Positions 1 through 8,664 of a stretch of 64,000 nt of DNA are shown in pieces. The notes beneath the pieces were generated by a model. It saw only the letters and a program-made list of their open reading frames with translations, was not told the origin of the DNA and did not search any database. The position numbers were made by a program, and so were the translations under genes. The stretch comes from Actinoplanes sp. N902-109. Lineage in GTDB: Bacteria > Actinomycetota > Actinomycetes > Mycobacteriales > Micromonosporaceae. The stretch is taken from positions 3,597,501 to 3,661,500 of the forward strand of contig NC_021191.1 of assembly GCF_000389965.1 (NCBI RefSeq), given 5' to 3'. Each line of letters begins with the position of its first letter. Positions within the stretch are counted from its first letter, which is position 1.

Positions 1-818
1 ATCCCGGCGGGACCCGCTACGCCGTCACGGTCTTCCACGACGTCACCGCCGAGCGCCGCCACCGCGACGAGCTCGCCGCCTTCGCCGGCGTGGTGGCCCA
101 CGACCTGCTCAACCCGCTCGCCACGATCGAGGGCTGGGCCGAGGCCCTGAGCGAGGTGGTCGCCGAGGACCCGGGTCATCCCGCCGCCGCCGAGGCCGCC
201 GACGCGGTGGCGCGGATCCGCCGGGCGGCCGGCCGGATGCACAACCTGATCAACGACCTGCTCGCGTACACCACCGCCCGGGACGCGGCGATCACCCCGA
301 CTGCCCTGGACCTGAACGCGATGGTCACCGACATCGCCGCCGCCCGTATCGACCAGGCCCAGAGCAACCACACCCCCGTGCCGGTCTTCACCATCGGCGA
401 GCTGCACACCGTGCGGGCCGACCCGGTGCTGGTGCGCCACCTGCTGGACAACTTGATCAGCAACTCGATCAAGTACACCGCGCCGGGGGTCGTCCCGGAC
501 ATCGGCGTCGCCAGCCACACCGACGGTGCCGTCGTGAGCGTGACGATCACCGACAACGGTATCGGCATCCCCGCCGGGCAGCACGCCGGCATCTTCGAGA
601 ACTTCCACCGCGCCCACCGCAGCGCCGGCTACGCCGGTACCGGTCTCGGCCTGGGCATCTGCCACCGGATCGTGCAACGCCACGGCGGCACCATCACCGC
701 CGCGGACAACCCCTCCGGGCCGGGCTCGCAGTTCGTGTTCACCCTGCCCGCCGGGGGTGCCGCCGGGCCGTCCCCCGAGCCGGCCACCGCTGAGCGGGCC
801 GAGGTCCTGCCCGCATGA
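1..818 (+). CDS. Sensor histidine kinase, 3' part (5' end outside window)
   Basis: The reading frame is open from base 3, so the gene starts before the window. The visible part begins with the end of a PAS/PAC domain (FHDVTAERR) and runs straight into a HisKA dimerisation helix with the H-box VVAHDLLNPL, which carries the phospho-accepting His. A HATPase_c domain follows, with N-box (LLDNLISNSIKYT), G1 box (ITDNGIGIP) and G2 box (GTGLGLGICHRIV). All kinase boxes are intact, so the enzyme should autophosphorylate. No membrane segment is in the visible part. The H-box form is that of bacteriophytochrome-like or PAS-sensing soluble kinases. No partner regulator lies downstream; a hairpin follows the stop. 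The signal sensed is unknown. Confidence 0.9.
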   Translation, partial: PGGTRYAVTVFHDVTAERRHRDELAAFAGVVAHDLLNPLATIEGWAEALSEVVAEDPGHPAAAEAADAVARIRRAAGRMHNLINDLLAYTTARDAAITPTALDLNAMVTDIAAARIDQAQSNHTPVPVFTIGELHTVRADPVLVRHLLDNLISNSIKYTAPGVVPDIGVASHTDGAVVSVTITDNGIGIPAGQHAGIFENFHRAHRSAGYAGTGLGLGICHRIVQRHGGTITAADNPSGPGSQFVFTLPAGGAAGPSPEPATAERAEVLPA

Positions 819-864
819 CGATGGTGCTGGCCGACCCCTGCGGACAAGAGCCTGGACACCGTAC

Positions 865-890
865 GGGTCAGCCGCCGGGACGGCTGACCC
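865..890. terminator. Bidirectional hairpin terminator
   Basis: Perfect 10-bp stem (GGGTCAGCCG / CGGCTGACCC) with a 6-nt loop, between the convergent histidine kinase and LLM oxidoreductase genes. No U-tract, as is common in high-GC actinomycetes. Confidence 0.6.
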
Positions 891-904
891 CGGCGTGGTG
901 AGCC

Positions 905-1777
905 TCAGTTGCCCCCGATCAGTTCCCGGGCGAGCGCCCGGAACGCCTCGGCGGGGAACGTCGTGGCGTCGCCGCCGTTGAGGACCTGGATGGCCACCTC
1001 GTCGGCGCCCGCCCGGTAGTGCTTGTCGAGGGCGGCGGCCACCTGCTCGGCCGTGCCCCAGGGAATGACCGCGTCGACCAGGCGGTCGCTGCCGCCGTCG
1101 GCGAAGTCGGCATCGGTCCAGCCGAAGCGGCGCAGGTTGTTGGTGTAGTTCGGCAGCGTCAGGTAGCCGGTGGTGTACTGCCGGGCGGTGGCCCGGGCCG
1201 AGGTGGGGTCCGGGTCGAGGACCACCGCGACCTCGGGGGCGAGCAGCCGGTGCGGGCCGATCGCGGTGCGGGCCTCGGCGGTGTGCTCGACGGTGGTGAA
1301 GTACGGGTGGGCGCCGGCCGAGCGGTCCCGGGAGAGCTCGAGCATGCGCGGGCCGAGCGCGGCCAGGACGCGGCGTTCGGGGGCGATGCCGGCGGCGTCG
1401 AGGGCGTCGAGGTATTCGACCATCTTGGTGTACGGCCTGCGGTAGGCGGTGCCGTCCCCGTCGACCAGGACGGCGTGGCTGGCGCCGAGCCCGAGCAGGA
1501 ACCGGCCGGGATGGGCTCGTTCGGCGTCCTCGGTGAACGCGGCCACGCCGGCGGGCGAGGTGTGCCAGATCGTCGCGATGCCGGTGGCGACGCCGATGCG
1601 GCTGGTGCCGTCGAGGAGCTCGCGGAAGCGGTGCGGGATGACGTCGTCGAAGCCCGCCGAGAACCAGATCCGCGAGTAGCCGAGCTCCTCCAGCTCGATC
1701 GCGGCCTCGACGGCGGCCCGTGGGCTCTCGCTGCCGAGGAAGAACGGTTGCCACACACTCACAAGTCGTTGTGCCAT
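905..1777 (-). CDS. LLM-class flavin/F420-dependent oxidoreductase
   Basis: A 290-residue luciferase-like monooxygenase fold. The N-terminus (VSVWQPFFLGSE), the internal GVATGIATIWHTSPAG segment and a central GRFLLGLGASH stretch are typical of the TIGR03620-type F420-dependent group found in actinomycetes. These enzymes use FMNH2 or F420H2 for hydride transfer or oxygenation in the cytosol; the substrate cannot be told from sequence. The ATG at 1777 fits the family N-terminus; an in-frame start 17 codons upstream would add a non-homologous extension. It is divergent from the MEDS-domain gene across 246 bp and convergent with the upstream kinase. Confidence 0.85.
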   Translation of the reverse strand: MAQRLVSVWQPFFLGSESPRAAVEAAIELEELGYSRIWFSAGFDDVIPHRFRELLDGTSRIGVATGIATIWHTSPAGVAAFTEDAERAHPGRFLLGLGASHAVLVDGDGTAYRRPYTKMVEYLDALDAAGIAPERRVLAALGPRMLELSRDRSAGAHPYFTTVEHTAEARTAIGPHRLLAPEVAVVLDPDPTSARATARQYTTGYLTLPNYTNNLRRFGWTDADFADGGSDRLVDAVIPWGTAEQVAAALDKHYRAGADEVAIQVLNGGDATTFPAEAFRALARELIGGN

Positions 1778-2023
1778 ACCCGAACGATACGACTGCGCCG
1801 TGTTGCCGGCCCGCCAGCCGCAGGCCACGCATCAGGAGGTCCAGCAGGCGCGGTGGCCGGCGGGCGCGCCACGAAGGTGGTACCCCTTTCGAGGCAGGTG
1901 CTTGCGGGATGTGCCGCCCAGGCAGACGCTGGTGCGGCAGCGTAGCCGGTTGCCGTCGATGGTGGTGGTTGTGATCCTCGGAAAGACGGGTCCGAAGGTC
2001 CGGCCTGCCGTGCGGAGCCGGCG

Positions 2024-3022
2024 GTGACCACCCCGGGGCGCCAGGACAGCACCGGTGGCTTCGACCATTGCGCCCTCGTCGTCGAGGCGGACGACGACAT
2101 CCAGCAGCTGCTCCTGCCGCACCTCCGCCGCCGGCTCGCGGCGGATCAAACGGTCCTGATGGTCGTCAGCACCGGCACCGAGGCAGCGGTACGCGACCGG
2201 CTCGGCCCTGCCGCCCACGCCCTGCAGTGGGCGCCGCTGAGCGCCTTCTACCAGCGAACCGGTTTCACCTACTCGCGGTTCCTGAGCTACTTGCAGGAGC
2301 GCAACACCCACCGGGAAGTCGTCCACATCGTCGCCGAGCCCGATGTCGCTACCGATCCGCGCTCGCCGGTGGACCGGGCCGCCGCCTACCTGAGCTACGA
2401 GGCGATGGCCAGTGAGATCAAAGCCCGTTTCCCGGGTTCGATCACCTGCATCTGGCACCGCCGCCGGCACCCGGCGTCGCTCATCGATGACGTCCGCAAG
2501 GTGCACCGGCGTGAGCTGACCGCCCGGGGCTCGGTGGACAACCCCGGATATGTCACGCCGGGTGATTATCTGCGCGAGCATGCGTACGCCACCATGACGC
2601 CGGTGCCGGCGGCCACCGACATCGATCTCCTCGTGCACCATCCCGGGCAGGTGGCTGACTGCCGCGCCGCCGTGGCCAGGTGGGCGACGGCGCAGCACTT
2701 CCTGACCGCGGCTGTGCGGCAGGTCGTCACGGCGACCAGCGAAGTGGTGGTCAACGGGATCCGGCACGGCCGGCCGCCGGTGCGGATGCGCGCCTGGCAC
2801 CAGGACTCGGTGTTGATCGTCCACGTCGAGGACCGGGGTGGCCGGCCCATCCCGGTTCGCGCCGGCTACAAGCCGCCGCTCACCCCCGCGGACTCAGCCG
2901 GCCTGTGGATCGCCCGTCAGCTCGCGGACGTGCTTCTCACCCATACCAGCAGCGGGCGGACCAGCGTACGCATGTACTTCCCCTACGCCGTCACGCACCG
3001 TAACCTTCGGGTCCCCACCTGA
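2024..3022 (+). CDS. MEDS-domain sensor with anti-sigma-type ATPase domain
   Basis: A 332-residue soluble protein. Residues about 10-175 match the MEDS sensory domain (DcmR-like), including HCALVV at the start and an EAMASEIKARFPGSITCIW segment. Residues about 210-325 form a HATPase_c domain of the anti-sigma serine kinase (RsbW) type, with the N-box ATSEVVVNGIRHGR and a degenerate G1 box HVEDRGGRPIP. There is no HisKA helix or phospho-acceptor His, so it probably acts by partner-switching or direct binding, not as a classical two-component kinase. It starts with GTG. This architecture is common and expanded in actinomycetes; the ligand and partner are unknown. Confidence 0.85.
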   Translation: MTTPGRQDSTGGFDHCALVVEADDDIQQLLLPHLRRRLAADQTVLMVVSTGTEAAVRDRLGPAAHALQWAPLSAFYQRTGFTYSRFLSYLQERNTHREVVHIVAEPDVATDPRSPVDRAAAYLSYEAMASEIKARFPGSITCIWHRRRHPASLIDDVRKVHRRELTARGSVDNPGYVTPGDYLREHAYATMTPVPAATDIDLLVHHPGQVADCRAAVARWATAQHFLTAAVRQVVTATSEVVVNGIRHGRPPVRMRAWHQDSVLIVHVEDRGGRPIPVRAGYKPPLTPADSAGLWIARQLADVLLTHTSSGRTSVRMYFPYAVTHRNLRVPT

Positions 3023-3122
3023 TCGGGCCGGTCGCCGAATGACGAGGGTGACGCCGTAGCGCATCGTGATCCGCGGCGGGAAACGGCTCACGATCGTCCC
3101 GGGGCCGCCGAACAGGGGGGTG

Positions 3123-5438
3123 ATGCTGACGTGGATCCGGACCGGGCCGGCGGCCGCGGCGAGTGTGCTCGCCTGCGCGGTGCTGCTCGTCGTGCAACAG
3201 GCCTGGTTCTTCGGCCAGTGGGGCGGCCCGGAGGTCAGCACGCTGGTGACCGACGCCTCGTACGTCCCGCAAGCCGCGGTCTTCACCGTGCTGGCCGCCC
3301 GGGTGGCGCTGTCGCGGCGCCAGGAGCCGCGTACCCGGCGGGCCTGGCGGGTCATCACCGTTGCCTTCGCCTGTCAGCTGGCGGCGCACTGCTCGTGGTT
3401 CGTCCAGAGCCACGTCACCCACGAGACCGGCTATCCGTCGACGGCCGACTACTGCTTCCTGCTGTTCTCCCCGTTCATGTTCGCCGGGCTGCTGATGCTG
3501 CCCGGGCAGTACCGGCGCCGCCGGGACCGGCAGAAGCTGGCGCTGGACGCGCTGATCGTGGGTGCCGGCGGCTTCATCGCGATCTGGTACCTGCTGCTCG
3601 GCCCGATCATCAACGCGCCGGGGATGTCGCGGTGGGAGCGCTCGTTCACGGCCGCGCTGCCGATCGGTGACCTGTTGCTCGTGCTGGCCATGTCGACCGC
3701 CCTGCTGCGGCGGCATCAGCCGGAGGTGCCGGCCCCGCTCCGGCTGCTCGCCGGGTCGATCGCGCTCACCGTGACCGCCGATGTCTCGTACAGCTGGATC
3801 CAGCTGCACGGCGGCTTCACCGGCGGCTCCTGGCCGGACCTGCTGTGGCTGGCCGGCTGCTTCCTGCTGGTGCTGGCGGCCGACCGGCAGTACCGCCGGC
3901 CGCGGCATCCCGCGCCGCCACGCCGGGACCGCAACGTGGTGTTCGTCCTCCCGTACGCGGCCAGCGTCGGCGCGTACCTGTTGCTTGCCGAGCAGTCGTC
4001 GCATCTGCCCCTGGACCCGTACGGCGGCATGATCCTGGGTTCGGCGGTGCTCACGCTGCTGGTGATGGCCCGCCAGATGCACGCCCTGCGGGACAACCGC
4101 GAGATGGCGGTCACCGACGGGCTGACCGGCCTGGCCAACCGCACGCTGGTCAGCGAACGCCTGGACCAGCTCGCCGGGCAGCCGATCCGCCCGGGCCGGC
4201 ACACCGCGGTCATGCTCATCGACCTCGACCGGTTCAAGCCCATCAACGACACGTTCGGCCACGAGGCGGGCGACGCCGTGCTGGTCGCCACCGCGGACGT
4301 GCTGCGCACCGTGCTGCGGGCGGGTGACCTGGCCGGCCGGCTCGGCGGCGACGAGTTCACTGTCATCGTGCAGGGCCTGCCGTCGCGGGAGACCGCGGGC
4401 GTGATCGCCGCCCGGCTGCTGGCGGAGCTGCGGACACCGGTCATCTTCGGCGAGCACGTGCTCATGGTCGAGGCGAGCATCGGCGTGGTGGTCCGCGACG
4501 ATCCGTATGCCTCCGGCGAGACCCTGCTGCAGCAGGCCGACACCGCCCTGTACGCGGCGAAGCGCGCCGGCCGCGCCCGCTTCGAGTACTACTCGGACGT
4601 GCTGGACACCAAGGCGCGCGAGGCCGAGTTGCGCCGCGCCGTCGCCAACGACGAGCTGGTGGTGTACTTCCAGCCCGCGGTCGCGCTGGCCACCGGCGAG
4701 CTGCGCGGCTTCGAGGCGCTGGTCCGCTGGAACCACCCGGCCCGCGGCCTGCTCGGCCCGGGCGCGTTCATCGAGCTGGCCGAGGAGACCGGTGCGGTCG
4801 TGCCGCTGGGTACGTGGGTGCTGCGCGCGGCGTGCCGGGAGGCGGCCGCCTGGCGGGCCGGCATCCCCGGCGCCGACACGCTGCGGCTGTCGGTGAACCT
4901 GTCACCGAAGCAGGTCGCTCAGGCCGACCTGGTGCAGACCGTCGAGGCCGTCCTGGCCGAGACCGGCTTCCCGGCGGACCGGCTGACCCTCGAGATCACC
5001 GAGAGCGTCATCCTGCAGCCCGACCCGCTCACCATCGGCCGCTTGCAGGCGCTGCGTGATCTCGGCATCGAGCTGGCGGTCGACGACTTCGGCACCGGGT
5101 TCTCGGCGCTGAGCTACCTGCGCCAGCTGCCGGTCACCGTACTGAAGATCGACCGTTCGTTCGTGACCGGCATCGCCGATGACGCCGAGGCGCGCTCGGT
5201 CTGCGAGGCGGTGGTCCATCTGGGTGGCGCCTTCCGGATGAGCGTCGTCGCCGAGGGCATCGAGACGGCCGACCAGGCGGCTGCCCTCATCGCCATGGGG
5301 TGCACGGCCGGCCAGGGCTTCCACTTCTACCGTCCGCTGCCACCGCCCGACGCCGCGGCTCTGGTCGGCCACCAGTTCTCCGTCGTAGGGTCGGGGAGTG
5401 GCGATGCGGTATGCGGTCAACCTGCCGGTGATCGGTGA
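3123..5438 (+). CDS. Membrane GGDEF-EAL protein (c-di-GMP turnover)
   Basis: A 771-residue protein, taking the ATG at 3123, which sits just after a purine-rich GGGGGG stretch. The first ~310 residues hold eight or nine hydrophobic segments, an integral-membrane input region. A GGDEF domain follows with intact GGDEF at residues 408-412 and an inhibitory I-site RAGD five residues upstream. The EAL domain has FEALVRW near residue 530, DDFGTGFS, and VAEGIET before QGFHFYRPLP. The motifs needed for both diguanylate cyclase and phosphodiesterase activity are present, so either or both may operate. In actinomycetes c-di-GMP controls development. The 3' end overlaps the next gene by 41 bp. Confidence 0.92.
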   Translation: MLTWIRTGPAAAASVLACAVLLVVQQAWFFGQWGGPEVSTLVTDASYVPQAAVFTVLAARVALSRRQEPRTRRAWRVITVAFACQLAAHCSWFVQSHVTHETGYPSTADYCFLLFSPFMFAGLLMLPGQYRRRRDRQKLALDALIVGAGGFIAIWYLLLGPIINAPGMSRWERSFTAALPIGDLLLVLAMSTALLRRHQPEVPAPLRLLAGSIALTVTADVSYSWIQLHGGFTGGSWPDLLWLAGCFLLVLAADRQYRRPRHPAPPRRDRNVVFVLPYAASVGAYLLLAEQSSHLPLDPYGGMILGSAVLTLLVMARQMHALRDNREMAVTDGLTGLANRTLVSERLDQLAGQPIRPGRHTAVMLIDLDRFKPINDTFGHEAGDAVLVATADVLRTVLRAGDLAGRLGGDEFTVIVQGLPSRETAGVIAARLLAELRTPVIFGEHVLMVEASIGVVVRDDPYASGETLLQQADTALYAAKRAGRARFEYYSDVLDTKAREAELRRAVANDELVVYFQPAVALATGELRGFEALVRWNHPARGLLGPGAFIELAEETGAVVPLGTWVLRAACREAAAWRAGIPGADTLRLSVNLSPKQVAQADLVQTVEAVLAETGFPADRLTLEITESVILQPDPLTIGRLQALRDLGIELAVDDFGTGFSALSYLRQLPVTVLKIDRSFVTGIADDAEARSVCEAVVHLGGAFRMSVVAEGIETADQAAALIAMGCTAGQGFHFYRPLPPPDAAALVGHQFSVVGSGSGDAVCGQPAGDR

Positions 5439-6264
5439 GTACGCCGACCCGCGGGTGCTGGTGAACCTGGCGCAGGATGCCGAGCGGGCCGGCTGGGACG
5501 CCGTGTTCGTGTGGGACTCGCTGGTCTTCGACGTGCGCACCCGGCCGGCGGTGACCGATCCGTGGATCGCGCTGGCCGCGATCGCGCAGGCGACCGAGCG
5601 GGTCCGGATCGGCACCATGGTGGCCCAGCTCGCCCGCCGGCGGCCGTGGAAGGTCGCCCGCGAGGTGGTCGCCCTCGATCAGCTCTCGGGCGGCCGGATG
5701 ATCCTCGGCGCCGGTCTGGGCTTCTCCGGGGAGGCGGAGTTCGAGCAGTTCGGCGAGGACGGCGACGCCCGGGTGCGGGCCGACAAGCTCGACGAGTGCC
5801 TGACCATCGTGCGCGGTCTGTGCACGGGCGAGCCGTTCGCCTTCACCGGGCAGCACTACAACGTCCGGGAGACCACGTTCCGGCCGCGCCCGGTGCAGGA
5901 GCGGATCCCGGTGTGGATAGCCGGTTACTGGCCGAACAAGCGGCCGTTCCGCCGGGCCGCGCGGTGGGACGGCGCGGCCCCCGCCGAGATGGAGATCCGC
6001 GACGACGGTTTCTCCATCCTGCCCTCCTCGCCCCCGTCGGCGCGCAAGATCATCGATTACATCAACCGGCATCGTACGAGCCAGGGGCCGTTCGATGTCG
6101 TTGTCAGCCGCACGTTGCCGGGCGAGCCGGACGAGCGTGACGAGCTGATCGCCGCGTACGAATCGGCCGGGGTGACCTGGATCCTGCGCGACATGCTGCC
6201 GTGGGAGACACCGGTGCAGGACGCCGTCCGCATCGTCCGCGCGGGACCGCTGGGCGCGGGCTGA
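5398..6264 (+). CDS. LLM-class flavin-dependent oxidoreductase
   Basis: A 288-residue luciferase-like monooxygenase with the family landmarks near the N-terminus (NLPVIGEYADPRVLVNLAQ, AERAGWDAVFVWD), GTMVAQLARRRPWKVAREV, and LSGGRMILGAGLG. Substrate-binding regions diverge and the cofactor (FMN or F420) is not decidable by eye. The GTG at 5398 lies inside the preceding GGDEF-EAL gene, so the two are probably cotranscribed; an ATG two codons later is an alternative start. It is not closely similar to the other LLM protein at 905-1777. Confidence 0.87.
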   Translation: MAMRYAVNLPVIGEYADPRVLVNLAQDAERAGWDAVFVWDSLVFDVRTRPAVTDPWIALAAIAQATERVRIGTMVAQLARRRPWKVAREVVALDQLSGGRMILGAGLGFSGEAEFEQFGEDGDARVRADKLDECLTIVRGLCTGEPFAFTGQHYNVRETTFRPRPVQERIPVWIAGYWPNKRPFRRAARWDGAAPAEMEIRDDGFSILPSSPPSARKIIDYINRHRTSQGPFDVVVSRTLPGEPDERDELIAAYESAGVTWILRDMLPWETPVQDAVRIVRAGPLGAG

Positions 6265-6292
6265 CGGCCGCCCCGGCGACCGGGCGCAGCTG

Positions 6293-6685
6293 TCAGGCGG
6301 ACCAGAAGACCTCGACGCGGGCAGCGTCGCCGCGGTCGATGACGCACCGGAACTCGGTGGTGCCGGCCCCGACCCGGCCGCCCTCCACGGAGTTCAGTGC
6401 GTCGCGGACCGTGGCGTCGTAAGCCGCGCCGTCCGACGGCTGGACCCGGAGTCCCAGCTCGTAGACCGTGTCGTCGTTGATGACCGATCCGGTGTCCCGG
6501 ACCGACGTGACGACCGCGGTGCAGGTCCGTCCGTCGCGGATCTGCTTGTCGCTGAGATGGTCGACGCCTGTCGTCCGGTATGCCAGCCGGAAGGCACCGC
6601 CCAGGCATCCGAGAAACACGATGACACTACTCACGACGATCAGCACCGGGAGCCGCTTCAGCCACCCTCCCCGCGGATGCGACAC
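6293..6685 (-). CDS. Small membrane-anchored protein of unknown function
   Basis: A 130-residue protein with one N-terminal transmembrane segment (about residues 12-32, PVLIVVSSVIVFLGCLGGAF) and an extracytoplasmic domain of about 95 residues. The domain has two Cys (in RTCTAVV and FRCVID) that could form a disulfide. The visible pattern, TCTAVVTSVRDTGSVINDDTVYELGLRV, resembles the DUF3592-like and other small exported beta domains of actinomycetes, but I do not recognise a specific family. It starts with GTG. It is convergent with the LLM gene and faces away from the ATP-grasp gene. Confidence 0.7.
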   Translation of the reverse strand: MSHPRGGWLKRLPVLIVVSSVIVFLGCLGGAFRLAYRTTGVDHLSDKQIRDGRTCTAVVTSVRDTGSVINDDTVYELGLRVQPSDGAAYDATVRDALNSVEGGRVGAGTTEFRCVIDRGDAARVEVFWSA

Positions 6686-6900
6686 CTATCTCCACCCCCC
6701 CCCACGACAGAACCGTCACCATTGTCTGTGCCACCGCTGAACGGGCCGCTACGGGCAGTGGAAGGACGTCAGCGCCCGGCCTGAACAACAGTTGCCGGTG
6801 GCGTCTCGGCGTGCCGTCGCCGGAACCGGCCGCCCAGCATGGGTCACGGGTGACGGCGGCAGGCCCGTAGCGTGATCCTCACCAGACAGAAGGAGATCGC

Positions 6901-8088
6901 GTGATGAGTACGCCCGCCGTCGTCTTCCTGCTGCACCGTCAGCAGCCGCTGACCGTGGACCCCGCCGCCGCCCTGGAGAGACCGGACGCCGAGGTGGTCG
7001 TGCTCAGCGCCCCCGGCGGTGGTGGCCCCTTCCGGGAGGATGTGCCCGAGACCGGGGTCGACGTGCGCGAGGTCGCCCCGCAGGACTGGGAGACCGTCAT
7101 CCGGCAGCTCGCCGGTGGCCGGACGTTCGACATCGCCACCAATGACGAGTACGCCCTGCTCGACTGTCAGCGGCTGCGGAACAGCCTGGGATTGCCGTCG
7201 CGTCACCCGAGCACGCTGATCGGCTATCTCGACAAAGTGGTGATGAAGCGGCGGCTTTCCGCCGCCGATGTGTCCACCGCGAGGTTCACCGAGCTGGCAA
7301 CGGTGGTCGTGGACCCGGCCGCGGCGCGACGGCTCCTCGGCGACCTCGGTACGCCCGTGGTGGTGAAGCCGCGCCAGGAGGCCAACTCGCGCGGCGTCGA
7401 CGTCCTGCGTACCGCCGACGACATCGTGGCGTGGCAGCACCGGCGGGCGGGAGAGCCGGGGTGGCACGTCGAGGAGTTCCTGGCCGGCGAGCAGTATCAC
7501 GTCAACGCCCTGGTTCGCGGCGGCGAGCTGACACCGGTGCAGGTCGGCCGGTATCTGGGCCCGCTGCTCGACCTTCCCCGGGGGCGCCGGCTCGGTGCCG
7601 TCTCGCTGCCGGCCGACGATCCGCTGGTCCCCGCCGCCCATGCGTTGAACGAGCGCGTGGTCGCGGCGCTGGGGGGCGGCGATTTCGTGGTGCACACCGA
7701 GTTCGTCCGGCGCGCCGACGGCCGTTTGACCGTCGTGGAGGTGGCCGCCCGGGCGCCCGGCGCGCTGGTCTCCGAAGTCTCGGCGCTGACCTGCGGTGTG
7801 CAGCTGGAACAAGCCAACCTGCGCCTGCAGGTGGGCCTCGAACCGGCCACGCCGAAGGCGACCGGCCTGCACGCCGGCTGGGTGTGGGTGCCGGTGATGC
7901 CCGGCGAGACCTTCACCCGGCAGCCGCCACTGACGAGCGAGGCCCGGATCCACATCCGCTCCGCCGCCCGCACCCCCTACCCCGGCCGGACCGGCACCAT
8001 CGGGGCCTCGGTGCTGCTCTGGAACGCCGATCGCGACCTGCTGGAGCGCGACATTCAGCAAGCCGGCGCATGGCGATGGACATCTTGA
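6901..8088 (+). CDS. Stand-alone ATP-grasp carboxylate-amine ligase family protein
   Basis: A 395-residue ATP-grasp enzyme; tandem GTG (6901) and ATG (6904) starts follow the strong ribosome site AGAAGGAGAT. Visible elements are an N-terminal Rossmann-like region, ATP-grasp lysines in YLDKVVMKRRL and VVVKPRQEANSRGV, the WHVEEFLAGEQYHVN hinge, and a metal-binding EVAARAPG segment near residue 280. Such enzymes activate a carboxylate as acyl phosphate and join it to an amine or thiol. The gene sits just before the ACP/AfsA locus and may belong to it, but 576 bp separate it from the next gene, so membership is uncertain. The substrate is unknown. Confidence 0.85.
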   Translation: MMSTPAVVFLLHRQQPLTVDPAAALERPDAEVVVLSAPGGGGPFREDVPETGVDVREVAPQDWETVIRQLAGGRTFDIATNDEYALLDCQRLRNSLGLPSRHPSTLIGYLDKVVMKRRLSAADVSTARFTELATVVVDPAAARRLLGDLGTPVVVKPRQEANSRGVDVLRTADDIVAWQHRRAGEPGWHVEEFLAGEQYHVNALVRGGELTPVQVGRYLGPLLDLPRGRRLGAVSLPADDPLVPAAHALNERVVAALGGGDFVVHTEFVRRADGRLTVVEVAARAPGALVSEVSALTCGVQLEQANLRLQVGLEPATPKATGLHAGWVWVPVMPGETFTRQPPLTSEARIHIRSAARTPYPGRTGTIGASVLLWNADRDLLERDIQQAGAWRWTS

Positions 8089-8305
8089 GCGAGGACATCC
8101 CGGATCAGAGCCACCGATGACCCGGACGGGTGCCGGCTACCGCACGCCTCATGGGGTCGCCGCGTGCACCTGTCCGCAGCCTGCGCGATCGCGACATGCA
8201 CGCCGGGCAGCATCACGCACCACTGGCGTTGCTGCCCGTGCCTACCCGGCCGGTGTGATCCAGGGAACAGCCCGCGATTGTGGGAATTTGGAGATCCAGG
8301 CACCA

Positions 8306-8334
8306 TTGAACGTTACGCAGCGGTCCACTATGGT
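8306..8334 (+). promoter_or_regulatory. Sigma70-type promoter candidate
   Basis: TTGAAC (8306-8311), a 17-nt spacer, then TATGGT (8329-8334). This is a near-consensus vegetative promoter for an actinomycete. The start site would fall near 8341, giving a leader of about 325 nt before the regulator gene at 8665. Confidence 0.5.
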
Positions 8335-8348
8335 CACGTGTTGTATCG

Positions 8349-8489
8349 ATGGGCGTGACTTCGTGGATCGCCCGGCCTTCGGGGGCGATCAATGTGAGGG
8401 TATCCGTGTGCCGCAAGGTCGCGGCGCGGATGATGCGCATTCGCTTGCGCGCGGTGCGGCGGCGGGTGCAGGGGAAAGAAACCATTTAG
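8349..8489 (+). CDS. Possible 46-codon Arg-rich leader ORF
   Basis: ATG at 8349 to TAG at 8487-8489. It lies only about 8 nt after the predicted transcription start, so it would be nearly leaderless. The peptide is strongly basic in its second half (RMMRIRLRAVRRRVQGK). No homologue is recognised and no ribosome site is visible. It could be a leader peptide or a chance frame. Confidence 0.2.
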   Translation: MGVTSWIARPSGAINVRVSVCRKVAARMMRIRLRAVRRRVQGKETI

Positions 8490-8664
8490 GTATCCCTTCA
8501 CCGGGCAGGCTGTTACGGGCCCCGGCAACCGGCTGTACCCACATATTCCGATGGTGGATCGGGCCGGCGCCGGTCACGTCCGGTCAGACACCGGCATTGC
8601 GCAAGCCGTTCCCGTGGAACCGCGGTATCTCCCTGGGCAAGGAAACAAGAAGAGAGGTCGATGC

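Larger units (their letters stand above)
8089..8664. other. 576-bp intergenic region before the first cluster regulator
   Basis: No convincing long gene. It contains a sigma70-like promoter (8306-8334) and a 46-codon Arg-rich reading frame right after it (8349-8489). The bases just before 8665 supply the regulator's ribosome site (AGAGAGG). Confidence 0.5.

Noticed and set aside
815..901. A 28-codon frame starting by ATGA overlap with the histidine kinase stop
   Set aside because: It contains the terminator hairpin and shows no receiver-domain motif, so it is not a truncated response regulator that I can support.
6695..6703. Run of nine C between the small membrane protein and ATP-grasp genes
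   Set aside because: It lies outside coding sequence and not within an evident promoter spacer, so slippage-based phase variation is not supported.
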